NCBI RefSeq assembly: GCF_004331345.1
Contig: NZ_SJJZ01000005.1
Span: forward strand, 186,001-250,000
Source of the DNA: Kribbella soli
Lineage (GTDB): Bacteria; Actinomycetota; Actinomycetes; Propionibacteriales; Kribbellaceae
Length of the DNA: 64,000 nucleotides
Direction: 5' to 3'
Below the pieces are notes generated by a model. The model had not been told where the DNA came from and ran no database searches. It saw only the letters and a list, made by a program, of their open reading frames with translations. The translations under genes were made by a program, and so were the position numbers. Positions 51,328 through 59,317 of the stretch are shown piece after piece. Positions within the stretch are counted from its first letter, which is position 1, and each line of letters begins with the position of its first letter.

Positions 51328-52511
51328 ACATCCTGGGTGGTTACCGGGTGCTCGACGTGTCGGTGGCGATGGCCGGGCCGCTGGCGGCGATGCGGCTCGG
51401 CGACCTCGGCGCGGACGTGGTCAAGGTCGAGCCGGTCACTGGTGAATGGCAACGGCACACGGCCGCCGGAGGCGCGACCGGCAACGAGGTCAACGCGTCC
51501 TTCCTGTCGCTGAACCGCAACAAGCGCAGTTTGGCGGTCGACCTCAAGTCCGACGCGGGCCGCGAGCTCCTGTACGAGCTGGTGCGCACAGCGGATGTGT
51601 TCCTGCAGAACTACCGGCCTGGTGTGGCTGCCCGTCTCGGCGTCGACTACGACACCTTGCGCGCACTGAAGCCCTCACTGGTCTACGTGTCGATTTCTGG
51701 TTATGGCGAGAGCGGTCCGTACGTCGAGTGGCCCGGACAGGACCTGCTGGTGCAGGCGATGAGTGGTGCCCTGTTCAGCGCCGGCCGACCGGACGAGCCG
51801 CCCGTCGCAGCGCCGTACTTCCTGGCCGACGCGGTCACGGCGTACAGCGCGTTCGAAGGAGTGTTGGCCGCTCTGCTGCATCGGGAGCGGACTGGTGAGG
51901 GACAGCTGGTCCAGGTGAACATGCTGGACGCAGTGATCGCGCTCCAGATGCAGGAACTGTCAGTGCACACCGTTGGCGGCGTACCGCAGACGCGGTCCGA
52001 GGAGGTGCACGCGCACAGCTACATCCGTGCGCCGTACGGAATCTTCACCACTGCGGACGGGTACATCTCATTGGCGTTTGCGAACCTGCCTGTGCTGGCG
52101 GAGGTGCTGGACGCGCCACAGCTCGCCGGACTGGACGCGGAGCGGGACGGGTTCGCACGGCGGGACGAGATCGCCGCTGCGGTGTCTACTGCGCTGCTAC
52201 GGGAGAAGACCGAGCACTGGATGCTCAAGCTGCGTGAACGCGGCGTGTGGTGCGGTCCGGTGCTCTCGTACGACGACGTACGCACGGACCCGCAGGTGCT
52301 GCACAACGAGTCGTTCGTGACGTACGAGCACCCGACCGAGGGCACTGTGACGACACCTGGGTTCCCGTACCGCTTCAGCCGCACGCCTCCCGACGTACAT
52401 CGGCCCGCTCCGCTGGTTGGTGAGCACACCGATGAGCTGCTCGCCGAGCTCGGTGTGTCACCGGCGAAACGACAGGCGTTACTGGAACAGGGCGCGGTGG
52501 TAGCCCCGTGA
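51324..52511 (+). CDS. Family III CoA-transferase (CaiB/BaiF type)
   Basis: 395 residues. The N-terminal DVSVAMAGPLAAMRLGDLGA and VVKVEPV match the CaiB/BaiF family, as do SLNRNKRSLAVDLKS and RTGEGQLVQVNMLDA. Asp169 (YFLADAVTAY) aligns with the catalytic Asp that forms the acyl-anhydride intermediate. It moves CoA between two acids in the cytoplasm; substrates unknown. Flanked by overlapping SDR and crotonase genes, it would activate an organic acid for degradation. Its place inside a pectin operon suggests a carboxylated sugar-derived or phenolic (feruloyl-type) acid. Confidence 0.92.
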   Translation: MNILGGYRVLDVSVAMAGPLAAMRLGDLGADVVKVEPVTGEWQRHTAAGGATGNEVNASFLSLNRNKRSLAVDLKSDAGRELLYELVRTADVFLQNYRPGVAARLGVDYDTLRALKPSLVYVSISGYGESGPYVEWPGQDLLVQAMSGALFSAGRPDEPPVAAPYFLADAVTAYSAFEGVLAALLHRERTGEGQLVQVNMLDAVIALQMQELSVHTVGGVPQTRSEEVHAHSYIRAPYGIFTTADGYISLAFANLPVLAEVLDAPQLAGLDAERDGFARRDEIAAAVSTALLREKTEHWMLKLRERGVWCGPVLSYDDVRTDPQVLHNESFVTYEHPTEGTVTTPGFPYRFSRTPPDVHRPAPLVGEHTDELLAELGVSPAKRQALLEQGAVVAP

Positions 52512-53284
52512 CGGCGGACGGGCAGATCCGGTTCGAGCAGGACGGGTACGTCGGCGTACTCACGCTGGACCGTCCCGCGAAGCTGAACGCGGCCACCCGG
52601 TCGATGAGCGCCGAGCTGCTCGAGCTCATCCCGCGCATCGACGAGGACCCGTCGATCCGCGCGGTCGTGGTGACCGGAGCGGGCGAGCGCGCGTTCTCGG
52701 TCGGCAGCGACATCGGCGAGCTCGACCGGTACGACGGCCCGTGGCACTTCCGGAACCGGCGGGACTACTGCGACGCGCTGCGCTCGTTGCGGACGCCGGT
52801 GATCGCGGCGGTCAACGGGTACGCGTACGGCGGCGGACTGGAGCTCGCGCTGTCGTGCGACATCCGGCTGGCCTCGGGGACCGCGAGCTTCGCGGCGGCG
52901 GAGATCAAGCTCGGATGGATCGGCGGCGGGGGAGTGACGGCACTCCTCGCGGCGTCGGTGCCGGCGAGCGATGCGGCGATGATGCTGCTCACCGGCGACC
53001 CCATCGACGCGGTCGAGGCGCTCCGCATCGGGCTGGTCAGCGAGATCGTGGACCCCGAAGACCTGTTGCCGACCGCAACCGAGTTGGCGGACCGGATCGC
53101 CGCCCGCCCACCGGTCGCGGCCGCCGCGGCGAAGGCGAACCTGCGCGCGGCCTGGTCCATGGGACTGGAGGCCGCCATTCAGTACGAGCGCGAGCTGCAG
53201 GCCGTTGCCCTCGGCACGCAGGACGCCGCCGAGGGACGAGCAGCCTTCGCGGAACGTCGTACCGGAACCTTCGAAGGACGGTGA
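52508..53284 (+). CDS. Enoyl-CoA hydratase/isomerase (crotonase) family protein
   Basis: 258 residues. Crotonase oxyanion-hole segments FSVGSDIGEL and NGYAYGGGLELALSCDIRLA, then AAEIKLGWIGGGG with the family's Glu. It probably hydrates or cleaves the CoA ester made by the preceding transferase. The GTG start overlaps the CoA-transferase stop (GTGA). The family is too broad to fix the substrate. Confidence 0.92.
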   Translation: MTADGQIRFEQDGYVGVLTLDRPAKLNAATRSMSAELLELIPRIDEDPSIRAVVVTGAGERAFSVGSDIGELDRYDGPWHFRNRRDYCDALRSLRTPVIAAVNGYAYGGGLELALSCDIRLASGTASFAAAEIKLGWIGGGGVTALLAASVPASDAAMMLLTGDPIDAVEALRIGLVSEIVDPEDLLPTATELADRIAARPPVAAAAAKANLRAAWSMGLEAAIQYERELQAVALGTQDAAEGRAAFAERRTGTFEGR

Positions 53285-53288
53285 GGTT

Positions 53289-54227
53289 GTGCCTGAAGAG
53301 ATCGCGCCGGGTATCCACCGGCTGGCGACCGACTACCCGCACGTGTGCGGCCTGCCGCTCTGGCTGCACGTGATTGACGCGGGCTCCGAGCTGGTGCTGC
53401 TCGACGCGGGCATCGCGTCCACGCCCGAGTCGTCGACAGCACCCGAGCTCGCCGGCCTGGGGCTCGGGCTGTCCGATCTCACCCTGGTCGTCAACAGCCA
53501 CGCGCATCCCGATCACATGGGCGGCAACGCCGTACTGCGCAAGCACAGCGGGGCACGGTTCGCGGCACCCGCGTTGGAGGCCGGGTGGCTGGAGGACAAC
53601 GAGCGTCTGCTGACCGAACTGTGGGGCTCGGATCCCGACGCGCTGGATCTGTCGGAGACGGAGCGGACCGAGCTGCTGGAGATGCTGGACGAGCGGGTTC
53701 GTATCGACGTCCTGCTGCGCGACGGCGACCGCCTTCCCGGCGAGCGTCCGCTGCAGGTGATCACGACCAGCGGCCACAGTCCCGGGCACATCGCCGTACT
53801 CGACGAGACTTCGCGAACTCTTTTCACCTTCGACGACGTGCAGGGCCGCGGGCGCCCGTACCTCGGCAGCTCGCTCTGGCTGGCGCCGCTCTACACCGAC
53901 GTCACCCGGTACACGAACGGGCTGACCCGGCTCCTCGAGCTGGACTTCGACGCCCTCGTACCGTCCCACGGCGACGCGATGGACGCGACCGCCGGCCGGA
54001 GGCTGATCGAGGAGAGCATCGAATGGGTCGCCGGCGTCGACGAGCTCACCACCGGCCTGCTACGTAGCAAGGGTTCGCTGACTGTCCGTGACCTGGCCGA
54101 TGCCGTCGGCACCGAGTTGGGAGCGTACGGCGGGATCAACCTGCAGACCGTCCGGATGGCCCGGGCGCACCTCGAACACCTGGCCCGTCGCGGCGGCGCC
54201 GAGACCCGCTGGCACCACCGCGCCTGA
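53289..54227 (+). CDS. Metallo-beta-lactamase-fold hydrolase
   Basis: 312 residues. Dinuclear metal site HAHPDH (His71, His73, Asp75, His76), a later His in TTSGHSPGH and an Asp in FTFDDVQG. It resembles glyoxalase II-like and thioesterase-like hydrolases; next to CoA-ester enzymes a thioester or lactone hydrolase is likely. The GTG at 53289, 4 bp after the crotonase stop and preceded by GGTGAGG, is chosen over longer frames that run through the crotonase gene. Last gene of the 12-gene run; a 120-bp gap with its own operator follows. Confidence 0.9.
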   Translation: MPEEIAPGIHRLATDYPHVCGLPLWLHVIDAGSELVLLDAGIASTPESSTAPELAGLGLGLSDLTLVVNSHAHPDHMGGNAVLRKHSGARFAAPALEAGWLEDNERLLTELWGSDPDALDLSETERTELLEMLDERVRIDVLLRDGDRLPGERPLQVITTSGHSPGHIAVLDETSRTLFTFDDVQGRGRPYLGSSLWLAPLYTDVTRYTNGLTRLLELDFDALVPSHGDAMDATAGRRLIEESIEWVAGVDELTTGLLRSKGSLTVRDLADAVGTELGAYGGINLQTVRMARAHLEHLARRGGAETRWHHRA

Positions 54228-54293
54228 CCGGTTTCCGCAAGACACTCCGAACAAAGCTGCGTGACTCCCCAAGACACGACACAGTCGAACAAA

Positions 54294-54315
54294 GGAGAAC
54301 GGGAAAGCGTTCTCC
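54294..54315. promoter_or_regulatory. Inverted repeat GGAGAACG-n6-CGTTCTCC, candidate operator of importer 2
   Basis: Perfect 8-bp arms (54294-54301 and 54308-54315) in the 120-bp gap before the second ABC importer. The right part, GGAAAGCGTTCTCC, resembles LacI-type sites of actinobacteria (GGAAAGCGCTTTCC). It differs from both repeated operator classes of the window, so a third regulator or a hairpin role is possible. Confidence 0.55.
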
Positions 54316-54347
54316 AAACGTGGGGGGCTACGACCTGGGAGTGTCGC

Positions 54348-55373
54348 GTGGCTCAAACAGAACGAATCCCCAGCCGACAGACCACGGCCGGAGAACCGAC
54401 GGGCTCCGGACCGCCGGGCACCGTTACGGACAGTAGATCCTCGGGGCGCTCGGCGGGTAAGCCGCTGTCCTGGTGGGCGCGCGCCCGCCGGGACAAGGTT
54501 CTGCTGCTGATGGCCCTGCCCGGGCTGGTGCTGCTGCTGGTGTTCCACTACCTGCCGCTGCTCGGGAACCTGATCGCGTTCCAGGAGTACCTGCCGTTCG
54601 TGCCGCTCGGCCGCAGCGCGTGGGTCGGGCTGGAGAACTTCGCGGTGATCTTCAACGGCGACGCGGAGTTCCTGAACGCACTCAAGAACACGCTGCTGAT
54701 CACGGTGGTCCAGGTGATCTTCGTGTTCCCGGCGCCGATCGCGCTGGCGCTGCTGCTGAACAGCCTGCTGTCCGAGCGGATCAAACGGGTCGTGCAGTCG
54801 GTGCTGTACCTGCCGCACTTCCTGTCCTGGGTGATCGTGATCGCGATCTTCCAGCAGATCCTCGGCGGCAGCGGACTGATCAACAACTTCCTGCGCTCGC
54901 ACGGCATGGGCACGATCGACTTCCTCGGCAACCCCGACGGCTTCATCGCGCTGCTCACCAGCCAGGTGATCTGGAAGGACACCGGGTGGGGGACGATCCT
55001 GTTCCTGGCCGCGCTGACGCAGATCGACCCGGGGCTGTACGAGGCCGCCCGCGTCGACGGCGCCTCCCGCTGGCGGCAACTGTGGCACGTCACGGTGCCC
55101 GGGATCCGCGCGTTGATCATCCTGCTGTTGATCCTCCGGCTCGGCGATTCGCTGACCGTCGGGTTCGAGCAGATCATCCTGCAGCAGAACCTGGTCGGGA
55201 GACCGGCGAGTGAAGTTCTCGACACATACGTCTACAACAACGGCGTACTGGCAGGCCAATGGGGTGTGTCGGCCGCGGTCGGCTTGGTGAAGGGTCTTGT
55301 TGCCGTCGTCCTGGTGCTCGGCGCCAACAAGATCGCGCACATCTTCGGCGAGGCGGGGGTGTACCAGAAATGA
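54348..55373 (+). CDS. ABC importer 2: permease (LplB/YteP type)
   Basis: 341 residues from the GTG at 54348 with GGGAG upstream; earlier in-frame starts would span the operator. After a polar N terminus come six predicted membrane segments (LLLMALPGLVLLLVFHYLPL, PAPIALALLLNSLL and others) and the EAA loop YEAARVDGASRWRQLWHVTV. LplB-type permeases, such as Bacillus YteP with YtcP and YtcQ, import rhamnogalacturonan or aldouronic oligosaccharides. The stop overlaps the next permease (ATGA). Confidence 0.93.
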   Translation: MAQTERIPSRQTTAGEPTGSGPPGTVTDSRSSGRSAGKPLSWWARARRDKVLLLMALPGLVLLLVFHYLPLLGNLIAFQEYLPFVPLGRSAWVGLENFAVIFNGDAEFLNALKNTLLITVVQVIFVFPAPIALALLLNSLLSERIKRVVQSVLYLPHFLSWVIVIAIFQQILGGSGLINNFLRSHGMGTIDFLGNPDGFIALLTSQVIWKDTGWGTILFLAALTQIDPGLYEAARVDGASRWRQLWHVTVPGIRALIILLLILRLGDSLTVGFEQIILQQNLVGRPASEVLDTYVYNNGVLAGQWGVSAAVGLVKGLVAVVLVLGANKIAHIFGEAGVYQK

Positions 55374-56266
55374 GCACGATTCAGAGAGGTATCGACGACG
55401 GGCCGGCGATGTCGTCGCGGGTGCTCAAGACCGTCGTACTGGTCGTCTGCTGCGCGTTCGTCATCATCCCGTTCATCGGCGTGATCGCGACCAGCATCGC
55501 CAGTCAGGAACATGTGACGAACTCTGGTGGATTCGTCCTGTGGCCGGACGGGCTGAACCTGGACGCGTACAAGGCGATCTTCAACGGCGGTGTGGTGCAG
55601 CGGGCGCTGCTGATCAGCGTCGTGATCGCCACCGGCGGCACGCTGATCAGCCTGGCCGGCTCCACGATGCTCGCGTACGCGCTCAGCCGGCCGGGGTCGT
55701 TCGGGCAGCGGCCGATCCTGCTGATCGTGCTGTTCAGCCTGTTGTTCAGCCCGGGCCTGATCCCGAACTACCTGGTGGTGAAGGAGTTCGGGCTGCTCGA
55801 CTCGTTGCTGGCGCTGATCCTGCCGACGGCGATCAGCGGGTTCAACGTCATCGTGCTGCGCTCGTTCTTCATGGGCATCCCGGACTCGGTGCTCGACTCG
55901 GCCCGGATCGACGGCGCGGGCGACTTCCGGATCTTCTGGTCGATCGTGCTGCCGCTGTCGAAGGCGGTGCTGGCGGTCGTCGGGTTGTTCTACGCGGTCG
56001 GGTACTGGAACGCGTTCTTCAACGCGATGCTGTACATCAACGACACCGCGAAGTGGCCGTTGCAGCTGGTACTGCGGACCTACGTCATCAACAACACCGA
56101 GCTGAGCAGCGGTGATCTCGGCGGTGCGTCGGCCGACCAGCTGCCGCCGCAGGAATCGATCCAGATGGCGATCCTGGTGGTATCGCTGGTGCCGATCCTG
56201 ATCGTGTACCCGTTCCTGCAACGGCACTTCGCCAAGGGCATGCTGACCGGGGCGGTGAAGGGATGA
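55370..56266 (+). CDS. ABC importer 2: permease (LplC/YtcP type)
   Basis: 298 residues, six predicted membrane segments (TVVLVVCCAFVIIPFIGVIA first), the EAA-like loop DSARIDGAGDFRIFWSIVLP and the characteristic YPFLQRHFAKGMLTGAVKG end of LplC proteins. Start and stop both overlap neighbours (ATGA), so the three importer-2 genes are translationally coupled. Confidence 0.94.
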   Translation: MSTIQRGIDDGPAMSSRVLKTVVLVVCCAFVIIPFIGVIATSIASQEHVTNSGGFVLWPDGLNLDAYKAIFNGGVVQRALLISVVIATGGTLISLAGSTMLAYALSRPGSFGQRPILLIVLFSLLFSPGLIPNYLVVKEFGLLDSLLALILPTAISGFNVIVLRSFFMGIPDSVLDSARIDGAGDFRIFWSIVLPLSKAVLAVVGLFYAVGYWNAFFNAMLYINDTAKWPLQLVLRTYVINNTELSSGDLGGASADQLPPQESIQMAILVVSLVPILIVYPFLQRHFAKGMLTGAVKG

Positions 56267-57873
56267 CGATCAGCAGAAGGACGCTCCTCGGTGGATCGCT
56301 GGCTGCCGCGGCCGTCGGTCTGAGCGGCTGCTCCACCGTGACCAGGTCGACGGATATCGCGGCGTTGAACAAGCCGGTCGCGCTCCCGACGTACAAACGC
56401 TTCGAGGGCCCGAAGCCGGACCTGCCACGCAGCCATCCGCTGATGCCGGACTGTTTCTACCGCTTCCCGGCGAACCCGACGAAGGTGACCAACGGCGTAC
56501 CGGGGGACGGGACCGACGTGGTCGGTACGACGCTGACGTCGAACCCGATCCCGCCGACGGCCGACCGCAACCCGTACTGGCAGGAACTGAATCGGCGGCT
56601 CGGATCGCCGCTCAAGCTGACCATCACGGCGGCGACCGACTACCCCAACAAGTTCGCCACCGCGGTGGCCGGTGACACGTTGGGCGACCTGTTCAACGTG
56701 GACAGCGGGTTCGCGTACCTGCCGCAGTTCCTGGAGGCACGGGCGCAGGACCTGACCGAGTACCTGTCCGGGGACGCGATCCTGGAGTACCCGTTCCTGG
56801 CGAACGCGCCGCAGGCCTCGTGGCGGGGCTGCGTGTTCTCCGGCGGTATCCGGGCGGTGCCGATCCAGCGTGGCGTGATGTCGTCGAACACGTTGCTGGC
56901 ACGGCAGGACCTGCTCGACCAGCTCGGTGTCGAGCTCGACTCGCCGACCGTCGACGACCTGGTCAAGGTGGCGAAGGCGGTCACCGACGAGAAGAAGAAC
57001 CGGTGGGGTTTCGCGGTGCCGCCGACCGCGGCGGTCAGCGCGATGCTCGGGCTGCCGAACGGCTGGGAGGTGCGCGACGGGAAGCTGGTGCACAGCCGGG
57101 AACTGCCGGAGCACAAGCAACTCCTGTCGATCACGCGGCAGATGGTGAAGGACGGCCTGATCCATCCGGACGGGGTCGCGAAGAACAACCAGAAGGTCTG
57201 GTTCACGCAAGGGTCGGCGGTGATGACGCAGGACACGTACTCGTCGATCCAGAGCTTCTACCGGCGTGCGACGAACGAGAACTTCAGCATCACGGTCCCG
57301 GTCTCGCGCGCGCAGGACGGCAAGGTCGGGCGGGTGCTGCTCGGTTCGCCGAACAACTCGATCGCCGCGATCCGGCCGAGTTCGCCGGAGCGCACGAAGG
57401 CGTTGCTGCGGGTGCTGAACTGGTTCGCGGCGCCGTTCGGGACCGAGGAGTACCTGTTCCGGAAGTTCGGTCTCCAGGGACGGCACTACACGTTGAACGG
57501 GACCGATCCGCAGTTGACCAAGGACGGCGGCAGCGAGGTGTGCCTCGGGGAGTTCCCGATCCAGTACCTCGCCGACGGGCCGTACCCGGCGTACTTCCCG
57601 GGGCATACAGAGGCGGTCGACAACCTGTACAACCACCTGAAGGCCGTACTGCCGACAGCGATCCTGCCTCCGGCGTACGGGCTCTACTCGCCGACCCAGT
57701 CCACCAAGGGCAAGATCCTCGACACCCGGATGGACGCCCTCACCAAGGACATCCAGCTGGGCCGCGCCGACCTCAGCGCCTGGGACGACGCCGTCGCCGA
57801 CTACCGCAAGTCCGGCGCCGACGCCATCCGCAACGAACTCGAACAAGCCATGGCCGCCAAGGGCGAGAACTGA
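56263..57873 (+). CDS. ABC importer 2: large solute-binding lipoprotein (LplA/YtcQ type)
   Basis: 536 residues. Combined twin-arginine (SRRTLLGG) and lipobox (LSGC, Cys23) signal, so it is a Tat-exported lipoprotein. The long size, NPYWQELNRRLGSPLKLTIT and a late NWFAAPFGTEEYLFRKFG segment are typical of LplA-type binding proteins for large oligosaccharides. No ATPase gene follows; a perfect terminator hairpin does. Confidence 0.93.
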   Translation: MTISRRTLLGGSLAAAAVGLSGCSTVTRSTDIAALNKPVALPTYKRFEGPKPDLPRSHPLMPDCFYRFPANPTKVTNGVPGDGTDVVGTTLTSNPIPPTADRNPYWQELNRRLGSPLKLTITAATDYPNKFATAVAGDTLGDLFNVDSGFAYLPQFLEARAQDLTEYLSGDAILEYPFLANAPQASWRGCVFSGGIRAVPIQRGVMSSNTLLARQDLLDQLGVELDSPTVDDLVKVAKAVTDEKKNRWGFAVPPTAAVSAMLGLPNGWEVRDGKLVHSRELPEHKQLLSITRQMVKDGLIHPDGVAKNNQKVWFTQGSAVMTQDTYSSIQSFYRRATNENFSITVPVSRAQDGKVGRVLLGSPNNSIAAIRPSSPERTKALLRVLNWFAAPFGTEEYLFRKFGLQGRHYTLNGTDPQLTKDGGSEVCLGEFPIQYLADGPYPAYFPGHTEAVDNLYNHLKAVLPTAILPPAYGLYSPTQSTKGKILDTRMDALTKDIQLGRADLSAWDDAVADYRKSGADAIRNELEQAMAAKGEN

Positions 57874-57884
57874 ACTGATCACCC

Positions 57885-57932
57885 CCGCTGGGGACTGGGA
57901 ACTAGCAATAGCCTGTTCCCAGTCCCCGGCGG
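57885..57932. terminator. Strong bidirectional terminator
   Basis: The perfect 13-bp stem GGGGACTGGGAAC (57890-57902) with 57915-57927 and a 12-nt loop extends by CCGC/GCGG (57885-57888 with 57929-57932) across one T-G wobble position. It fills the gap between the convergent importer and esterase genes. Confidence 0.85.
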
Positions 57933-57942
57933 CTGTCCCCGG

Positions 57943-59172
57943 TCAGTCGCAGCGCAGGGTGTCGAGGTTGGGTGCGTCGCCCATGGCCTGGTTGCCGGCG
58001 TCGTTGGGGTGCAGGCCGTCGCCGCCGTCGTACGCCGCCGCAAGCCGGGACGGATCCGCCGGGTCGCGCGTTGCCGCGTCGAAGTCGGCCACGCCGTCGA
58101 ACTCACCGCTCGTGCGGATGAACGTGTTCACCGCCTGCCGGATCGCCTCCTTCTCCGGCGTGTACACGAACGAGCTCCCCATCGGCGTCAACGTCCCGCC
58201 GACGATGCAGCGGCCGGACGCGTGCACCCGCGCGATCAACTGCCGGTACCCGGCGAGCAACTGCTCGGTCGTCGCCCCGGCGTAGATGTCGTTGATCCCC
58301 TCCAGCACCAGCACCGTCCGTACGCCGGGCTTCGTCAGCACGTCCTTGTCCAGCCGGGCCAGTGCGCTCGCGCCCGCACTGCCTGCCTTCGCGACCCCGC
58401 CGAGCACCCGGTTCCCCGAGATGCCCTCGTTCGAGATCGCCAGCCGCCGCGGCTCCGGGAGCTTCGCGTACCGGGCCGCCAGGATGTCCGGCCAGCGCCG
58501 GTTCGTGTCGATCGTCGTACCGACCGACGACGTGATCGAGTCACCGAGCGTTGCGACGGTCTCCACCGGCCGCGGCGCCTCGACGATCGCGGCGTTCAGG
58601 AAGAACCACGCCGAGGACTCCGTCTGGTACGCCGTACTCGACTCGTCGGCCGCGTGGTCGCCGGATGTCGACTTGTAGCTGTGCTGCATCGCCCGGTTGT
58701 GCGCGGTGATCACGCCCGTCGTCCCGACCACATGCAGGCTGACCGTCAGACTCGTCAGCGCCGGCACCACACCTGGCAGCGGGTCGCTGATCGCCATCGC
58801 ACCCGGCGGGATCGTCACCGTCGTACTGCCACTGAACGTCAACCGCCGGCTGGACCCCGGCACCACGGTCGCGCCGCTGTCCTGCCGCCCGACGTACACC
58901 GAGTCCGACACCAACGGCTGATCCCCGTTCGCGTTGGAGATCCGGATCCGCAGGTCCTTCCCGCCCACCGACGTCCGCAGCACGTTCCGCACCGTCATGT
59001 CACTCAGTGACCCACCGGCAATATCGTCCGCCGCACCCCACGTCGTCACCAGCCCACTTCCACCTCCTGTCGTCGCCACGTCGTCCGGTGCGGCCGCCAC
59101 CAGACCCGCCGCACCCACAGCCGTCACCAGCAAACTCGCGCCCATCCGGCGCCACGAAAGGTTCATGCCCAT
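57943..59172 (-). CDS. Secreted GDSL/SGNH esterase
   Basis: About 409 residues from ATG 59172 (GAGG 8 nt upstream; an ATG at 59166 is the alternative). Signal peptide (WRRMGASLLVTAVGAAGLVA). A beta-rich N-terminal half (~40-190) precedes the SGNH domain with the TLGDSITSS nucleophile block, the EGINDI Asn block and the DGLHPND catalytic Asp-His block. SGNH proteins at pectin loci are often rhamnogalacturonan acetylesterases. A type-B operator, identical to those at the GH28 and GH42 operons 36-38 kb away, lies 26-39 bp upstream, tying it to the pectin regulon. Confidence 0.88.
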   Translation of the reverse strand: MGMNLSWRRMGASLLVTAVGAAGLVAAAPDDVATTGGGSGLVTTWGAADDIAGGSLSDMTVRNVLRTSVGGKDLRIRISNANGDQPLVSDSVYVGRQDSGATVVPGSSRRLTFSGSTTVTIPPGAMAISDPLPGVVPALTSLTVSLHVVGTTGVITAHNRAMQHSYKSTSGDHAADESSTAYQTESSAWFFLNAAIVEAPRPVETVATLGDSITSSVGTTIDTNRRWPDILAARYAKLPEPRRLAISNEGISGNRVLGGVAKAGSAGASALARLDKDVLTKPGVRTVLVLEGINDIYAGATTEQLLAGYRQLIARVHASGRCIVGGTLTPMGSSFVYTPEKEAIRQAVNTFIRTSGEFDGVADFDAATRDPADPSRLAAAYDGGDGLHPNDAGNQAMGDAPNLDTLRCD

Positions 59173-59197
59173 CAAGTCACCCTCGAATAGACATGCG

Positions 59198-59211
59198 TGC
59201 AATCGTTTGCA
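59198..59211 (-). promoter_or_regulatory. Type-B operator TGCAAACGATTGCA (minus strand)
   Basis: An exact 14-bp match, in reverse orientation, to the sites at 20865 and 23502. It is placed before the GDSL esterase and is the only regulatory link seen between the right end and the central pectin genes. Confidence 0.7.
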
Positions 59212-59317
59212 GAGATTCTGTCGCCGAACGGTCTGCCCGGCGAGCCGAACGGTAGAAATCCGGGCCTGCCGCCCCGGCGCAGCCGATGGATTGGCGGGTC
59301 GGGGACAATGGGTGCTG

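Noticed and set aside
58934..59317. 128-codon N-terminal extension of the helicase
   Set aside because: It runs antisense through the start of the GDSL esterase and is low complexity; Ski2-like helicases begin near the Q-motif segment LYPAQEEAL.
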